Source of the DNA: a bacterium
GTDB lineage: Bacteria; Sysuimicrobiota; Sysuimicrobiia; Sysuimicrobiales; Segetimicrobiaceae
Direction of reading: 5' to 3'
NCBI GenBank assembly: GCA_035703895.1
Contig: DASSXJ010000311.1
Coordinates: 1-35,632, forward strand
Length of the DNA stretch: 35,632 bases
Positions 31,713 to 35,632 of the stretch are shown here, one piece after another. The position numbers and the translations under genes are program-made. Under the pieces are notes generated by a model, which was not told the origin of the DNA, ran no database searches, and saw only the letters and a list, made by a program, of their open reading frames with translations. How positions within the stretch are numbered: the stretch's first letter is position 1; each line of letters starts with the position of its first letter.

Positions 31713-33266
31713 TTAGGTGCGCGGGATCGATTTGGCCAGATGGTATTGGCCGATCGCTCTGGCGATGTTCGCTGCGCGACGCGACTTGTGTGGCTTGCTG
31801 TAGCCGAAGTAATTGTCGCATACCACATCGATGAGGAAACGACTTGCGAGTTCATATGTGATTTGGATTGTGGCACGCAGGAACATGCGCTTCTCATCCT
31901 CCCGCACTGGCGTGCCCCAACCCTGCCCGTAGCCGGTCATCGCTGCATGAAATATGCCGACATCAAAAATTGCCTGCGGATCATCCTCCGCGGTCCGGTT
32001 GCACCACGAACGCATGCTATCACCGAGGTCGATTGCCCGAAAGTGCCTCATAATGGTGTCGAAGTCAATGATGCCGAACGCCCGCCCCGCTTCGTCAAAT
32101 AGAATATTTGAGATCTTCAAATCACCGTGAATGATCTGCTTTCTCTCCGGCGCAGCGTCTGCTGTCAGGATGATGCCGGGCACGGTGGCCAGCACGTCCT
32201 CGGCAATGTGCCGCAGCGGCCGAGGCAGCTTGGCCGCTATGGCGCGGAGCTTGTCCAGAACGTACGCCGTGTCGTGAAAATGCTCAATGCTCCCCTCTGG
32301 CTCGAGCGAGAGATCGCGCAGGTGGCGATGCATCTCCCCCACGATACGACCCGCTTCCATCGCCGTGTCGGTTGATTCGATCGCATCGAAGATACGGCCA
32401 GGGATGAGGGGATACAGCCGCCATCGTCCGCCAGAATCGTCTCGCACCGCCGTCTGTCCGTCGATAGTTCTCATGAGATTGGGTACGCGCATTCCGCATT
32501 CGGCGAGATGCTCTGTGACGATGCGCATGTCCTCAAGTGCCTCGGTGGATACGATTTCATGCAGCCTTTGGAGGACGAATTCCCTCTCTCCCGACCCAAC
32601 CCGATAGGTGTGATTGATCAGCCCGGTGCCGAAGCGTTGAACGCCCGTGGGAGCCGGGATGGGAAAGCGGCCGAGGATACTCCTGGGTCGGGGATGGTGA
32701 CGGCGTCGTGCTCCCCGGAGGCTCACTTGGGGGAAGGCCCTTGGCTGATGGAAGTCGGGTGTGGAGCCTTCCGTTGGATGGTAGGCGAGAAATTGGTCGC
32801 GGACGATGATGAAAGCGTTGAGGGCATTTGTGCGCTGCGGCACCATTTGCCAGGGAATGACGATAGAGGATCGCCAGCGTCCTGAATCCTCAGGCGCAGA
32901 GGGGAGCCACTCGAGGGTCGGGCGAAAGTGCTCGTATTCATGATCGCGGATGCGCGGGGCGCGCTTGCAGAAGTCGAGGACAAGAAAGTGCCCGCCCGCG
33001 CCAAGTTCGACTTCAAGATATTTCCTCGAACCGACGATGAAGCACTCCACAACGTCGTACTGCCACAGATTCGCGACACGCGTGCCGGGCGGTTGCGCCG
33101 GGATGTTGGGTGAGACCTGGTGCGGCAGTACTGCGGTTATGGCCAGCCCCTCCGGAGTTGAGGACAACGTCACTGCCCCGTGGAGCCGCCTGTCGGGGCA
33201 CGGCACCCCGTTCCAATAGTGGTCGATTTTTAGCGTCAATGCCTCGGGCGCGTGTGGAATGATCAC
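31713..33266 (-). CDS. Fusion of a DOMON/CBM9-like domain with an APH/NahK-type small-molecule kinase
   Basis: The product has 517 residues from GTG 33266, with AGGTGAG upstream. Residues of about 1-190 resemble the DOMON/family-9 carbohydrate-binding beta-sandwich (LWQYDVVECFI, YLEVELGAGGHFLVLDF). Residues of about 205-517 are a phosphotransferase of the aminoglycoside/homoserine/N-acetylhexosamine kinase group: GTGLINHTYRV, FVLQRLHEIV, the catalytic HGDLKISN (His380, Asp382) and the metal-binding IIDFD. The kinase part most resembles NahK-type sugar kinases. The N-terminal domain may present or recognise the sugar. No signal peptide is visible, which is odd for a carbohydrate-binding module and supports a cytoplasmic role. 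The gene stands alone on this strand. Confidence 0.78.
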   Translation of the reverse strand: MIIPHAPEALTLKIDHYWNGVPCPDRRLHGAVTLSSTPEGLAITAVLPHQVSPNIPAQPPGTRVANLWQYDVVECFIVGSRKYLEVELGAGGHFLVLDFCKRAPRIRDHEYEHFRPTLEWLPSAPEDSGRWRSSIVIPWQMVPQRTNALNAFIIVRDQFLAYHPTEGSTPDFHQPRAFPQVSLRGARRRHHPRPRSILGRFPIPAPTGVQRFGTGLINHTYRVGSGEREFVLQRLHEIVSTEALEDMRIVTEHLAECGMRVPNLMRTIDGQTAVRDDSGGRWRLYPLIPGRIFDAIESTDTAMEAGRIVGEMHRHLRDLSLEPEGSIEHFHDTAYVLDKLRAIAAKLPRPLRHIAEDVLATVPGIILTADAAPERKQIIHGDLKISNILFDEAGRAFGIIDFDTIMRHFRAIDLGDSMRSWCNRTAEDDPQAIFDVGIFHAAMTGYGQGWGTPVREDEKRMFLRATIQITYELASRFLIDVVCDNYFGYSKPHKSRRAANIARAIGQYHLAKSIPRT

Positions 33267-33495
33267 AGCGCTCAGATTCTCACCTTTCTCACATCCTCAA
33301 TGAGCCTGGTGATCCGAAGCGGTTGTGGACTTTCTCTGGTTGTGCATTTGCCACCTCTTCTCTGGCCCCCCTTATGCATGCGCGGGGCGTTGAGTGACAC
33401 GGCGCGTGATCGCCGTGCCGGGGTGTTCGCAAGGGAGTCGTCAGCGTGCTCACGAAACGTCCTGGGCAGCGCTGCCTGTTCGATGGGGGGTATGC

Positions 33496-35004
33496 ATGAT
33501 GTCGATTCGGATCCTGACGGCGTGCGCACTAGCACTGGCGCTGGCGGCCGCCGGACCAACCATGGCCACCGGGGCAACCGCCTTGACGATCGATCTGCAG
33601 GGGGATCCGGCGACGCTCGACCCCGGGCGTCAGTATGATACCAACAGTTACGACGTCTACCGAAACATCTACGACAACTTTCTACACCGCAACCCGCAAA
33701 CGAGCGCAATCGAGGCCTATGTCGCCACGGCGTGGAAGGCCGTCACCCCAACCGAATGGCACTTCACCATTCGCAAAGACATCAAGTTCCATGACGGCAC
33801 ACCGCTGGTTGCCGCCGATGTGGAGGCGACCCTCGAACGCATTCTCGATCGCCAGTTCAACAGTCCTCAGTACGCCAACTTTAATGCGATCGCGAGCGTC
33901 AAGGCTACGGGACCGGATGCGCTCACCATCATCACCTCGCGGCCGTACCCTGTGCTGCTCGCCCAGCTCGTCAACCTCAGCATCGTTTCCAAAGCATACG
34001 TAGCGGCCCATGATCAGCCGTACGTCAACGCGCATCCGATGGGGAGCGGTCCGTACCGCTTCGACGCCTGGCTCCGCGGCGACCACGTCACGCTGCGTGC
34101 GGTCCCTGGCTACTGGAGAGGCCGGCCGCAGATCGAAGAGGTTACGTTTCGGACAGTACCTGAAACTGCGACGCGCGTCGCCGACCTGCAGTCCGGACGG
34201 GTCCAGCTCGCGCTCGGCCTCACTTCTGATGACGTCAAGACAATCAAAAGCGACCCCAAACTCCAACTGCTCGGCGGGGCGACCGAACGTGTCGCGTACC
34301 TGGCGTTCAACGCGCTGGGACCGAGCCCGATGCGGGACGTGCGGGCGCGGGAAGCGATCGCACACGCGGTGGATGCCCCCTCGCTGATCCGGATCCTACT
34401 CGCCGGCTATGCCCGATCGGTAACCGCGCTCCTAACGTCCCGCCACTTTGGCTACGATGCGAAGATCCCGGGCTACCCTCACGATCTCGCGAAGGTGAAG
34501 CAGATGCTCGCCGAGAGCGGTCACGCGGGCGGCCTCACGCTCGTGTTTACCACCTCGCCGACCTACGACCAACGCATCATCCAGGCGATCCAGGGACAAC
34601 TCGAGCAGGCGGGCGTGACCGTGAAGACCCAGTCGTATGACTTCGGCACCTATCTGCAGAAGATCCAGTCCCCCCAACACGACTGGGGGGACCTGCGCTA
34701 CGGGCAGTGGTCGTGTTCCTGCCTGGACGCCGACGGCGTCATCTATCCGCTGTTCCACACCGGGAGCATCTGGTCGAGCTACAGCGATCCCGCCTTCGAC
34801 AAGGCGGTCGATGACGCCCGCTCGACACTTGATGCGGCGGCACGGAAAGCCGCCTATTCGATCGCGCTGAACGTTCTCCAGCGGGATGTCCCCGACGTGC
34901 CGCTGTGGGAGGTCGTCGCGCTGTACGGGGCGGACCGGAACCTTCACTGGCATCCGACTGTGGACGAGCAACTCTTCGTCGCCGATATGGCTCTCGGGCA
35001 TTAG
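33496..35004 (+). CDS. ABC transporter substrate-binding protein, family 5, third set
   Basis: The product has 502 residues. The start is one of two adjacent ATGs (33496 or 33499), with GGGGGG upstream. A Sec signal peptide (about residues 1-27) precedes LTIDLQGDPATLDPGRQYD. Family landmarks include FTIRKDIKFHDGTPLVAADV, GSGPYRFDAWLRGDHVTL and GYWRGRPQIEE. A Cys-Ser-Cys pair (WSCSCLDADG) lies in the second lobe, near where ligands bind in this family, and could form a disulfide. It is divergent from the kinase fusion gene across a 229-bp gap, and the matching permease follows after 38 bp. Confidence 0.92.
   Translation: MMSIRILTACALALALAAAGPTMATGATALTIDLQGDPATLDPGRQYDTNSYDVYRNIYDNFLHRNPQTSAIEAYVATAWKAVTPTEWHFTIRKDIKFHDGTPLVAADVEATLERILDRQFNSPQYANFNAIASVKATGPDALTIITSRPYPVLLAQLVNLSIVSKAYVAAHDQPYVNAHPMGSGPYRFDAWLRGDHVTLRAVPGYWRGRPQIEEVTFRTVPETATRVADLQSGRVQLALGLTSDDVKTIKSDPKLQLLGGATERVAYLAFNALGPSPMRDVRAREAIAHAVDAPSLIRILLAGYARSVTALLTSRHFGYDAKIPGYPHDLAKVKQMLAESGHAGGLTLVFTTSPTYDQRIIQAIQGQLEQAGVTVKTQSYDFGTYLQKIQSPQHDWGDLRYGQWSCSCLDADGVIYPLFHTGSIWSSYSDPAFDKAVDDARSTLDAAARKAAYSIALNVLQRDVPDVPLWEVVALYGADRNLHWHPTVDEQLFVADMALGH
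34668..34692 (+). repeat. GC-rich perfect hairpin inside the third binding-protein gene
   Basis: The arms GTCCCCCCA and TGGGGGGAC form a 9-bp perfect stem with a 7-base loop, wholly within the coding sequence (residues around SPQHDWGD). The codons are ordinary for the protein, so it may be chance. Confidence 0.4.
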
Positions 35005-35042
35005 ACCCGGACGGTAGCGCGGGAAGACGGTCGAGCGAGACC

Positions 35043-35632
35043 ATGGGACGTTTCCTGGCCGGGCGGTTGCTGCAGGCAGTTGCCGTCCTATGGGGGGTCT
35101 CGACGATCGTCTTCGTAATCGTCCGGTTCTCGGGCGATCCGGTGGCCCTGATGGTCCCTCAGGGCACGCCGGCAGACGTCATCGCCCAGATGCGGCACAC
35201 CCTTGGGCTCGACCTGCCCCTCCATGTGCAGTACCTCCGTTTTCTTGCCGGGCTCGCGCGTGGAGACCTCGGGACCTCCTATGTTCAGGACACGCTAGCG
35301 CTGCCGCTGGTGCTTCAGCGGCTTCCATATACTATCGAGCTTACCGTGGCGGCGTTCGGGCTTGCCCTCGCCGTCGGCCTCCCTCTCGGCGTGGCTGCGG
35401 GCATTCGCCGAGGCGGGGCGTTCGACCGCCTCGCCCTGCCTCTCATCCTCATCGGCCAGGCGATGCCGTCGTTTTGGACCGGTCTGCTCCTCATCTTGAT
35501 CGTCAGCGTTCGGTGGCACCTGTTGCCATCTTCTGGGTCTGGAACGCTACCGACATTAGTGCTCCCGTCCATCACGCTCGCCTGGCTGTCCCTCGCCACC
35601 ATCGCGCGGATGAGCCGGTCGGCCGTGCTGGA
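35043..35632 (+). CDS. Dpp/Opp-type ABC transporter permease (DppB family), third set, 3' truncated by window edge
   Basis: The frame is open from ATG 35043 to the end of the window (196 full codons). It starts MGRFLAGRLLQAVAVLWG and continues with IVRFSGDPVALMVP, the periplasmic segment LGLDLPLHVQYLRFLAGL and RLPYTIELTVAA. Three further membrane helices reach the region of the coupling loop (ATIARMSRSAVL). This matches the DppB layout closely. It belongs with the binding protein 38 bp upstream. A DppC-type partner and possibly the ATPases would be expected just past the window. Confidence 0.92.
   Translation, partial: MGRFLAGRLLQAVAVLWGVSTIVFVIVRFSGDPVALMVPQGTPADVIAQMRHTLGLDLPLHVQYLRFLAGLARGDLGTSYVQDTLALPLVLQRLPYTIELTVAAFGLALAVGLPLGVAAGIRRGGAFDRLALPLILIGQAMPSFWTGLLLILIVSVRWHLLPSSGSGTLPTLVLPSITLAWLSLATIARMSRSAVL

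Noticed and set aside
34668-34692. Hairpin as a terminator or attenuator
   Set aside because: It lies deep inside a coding sequence, has no T-run, and the encoded residues fit the protein family.
1-35632. CRISPR arrays, transposases, tRNA or rRNA genes
   Set aside because: I looked for regular short repeats, transposase motifs and conserved RNA segments and saw none.

Overview
The window comes from a GC-rich (roughly 60%) bacterial chromosome with dense, mostly co-directional gene strings, frequent 4-base ATGA/GTGA overlaps and strong purine-rich Shine-Dalgarno sites. The gene content is dominated by Dpp/Opp-type importers, amidohydrolases, peptidases and small redox enzymes. This is typical of uncultured soil or subsurface heterotrophs with large scavenging repertoires. 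I cannot assign a phylum from the sequence alone. I see no rRNA, tRNA, CRISPR array, insertion sequence or phage gene.

Layout. (1) 1-1405: the 3' end of an MlrC-like (M81) gene, then a poorly coding stretch with one plausible small membrane protein (905-1105) and gene debris. (2) 1406-14814, minus strand: a tightly packed string read from right to left. It runs amidohydrolase, Rieske ferredoxin, a degenerate second amidohydrolase, NTF2-like protein, EthD-domain protein, a Dpp-type binding protein with two permeases, a NicX/M29-like metalloenzyme, an alpha/beta hydrolase, an SDR, a 2-hydroxyacid dehydrogenase and a prolyl-oligopeptidase-like protein. Most neighbours overlap or nearly touch, so it is probably one operon of about 13 kb. 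(3) 14815-15877: a GntR/FCD regulator gene flanked by two nearly identical perfect palindromes, one before the large operon and one between the regulator and the divergent genes. (4) 15878-27988, plus strand: an orphan SdhA/FrdA-like flavoprotein and a class III CoA-transferase. After a 204-bp gap come a VOC protein, a second permease pair with binding protein, an M14-like/GATase-like fusion, an M19 dipeptidase, a Rid-family protein and an SDR. (5) 28197-31702, plus: two paralogous metal-dependent amidohydrolases and an unknown secreted protein. (6) 31713-33266, minus: a DOMON/CBM9-like domain fused to an APH/NahK-type kinase. (7) 33496-end, plus: a third binding protein and the start of its permease.

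Working model (inference). The region is a catabolic island around one GntR-family switch. Binding-protein-dependent importers bring in peptide-like, amide or small aromatic/heterocyclic compounds. Hydrolases open amide, lactone or ring-cleavage products, dehydrogenases and the CoA-transferase pass the acids on, and peptidases trim any amino-acid part. No ATPase subunit is encoded in the window, so the importers must borrow one.

The most unusual feature is how many of these enzymes lack a residue normally needed for catalysis while keeping an intact reading frame. These are one of the paired amidohydrolases, the hydroxyacid dehydrogenase, the second SDR, the M14-like protein and its GATase-like tail, the Rid protein, and perhaps the prolyl oligopeptidase.
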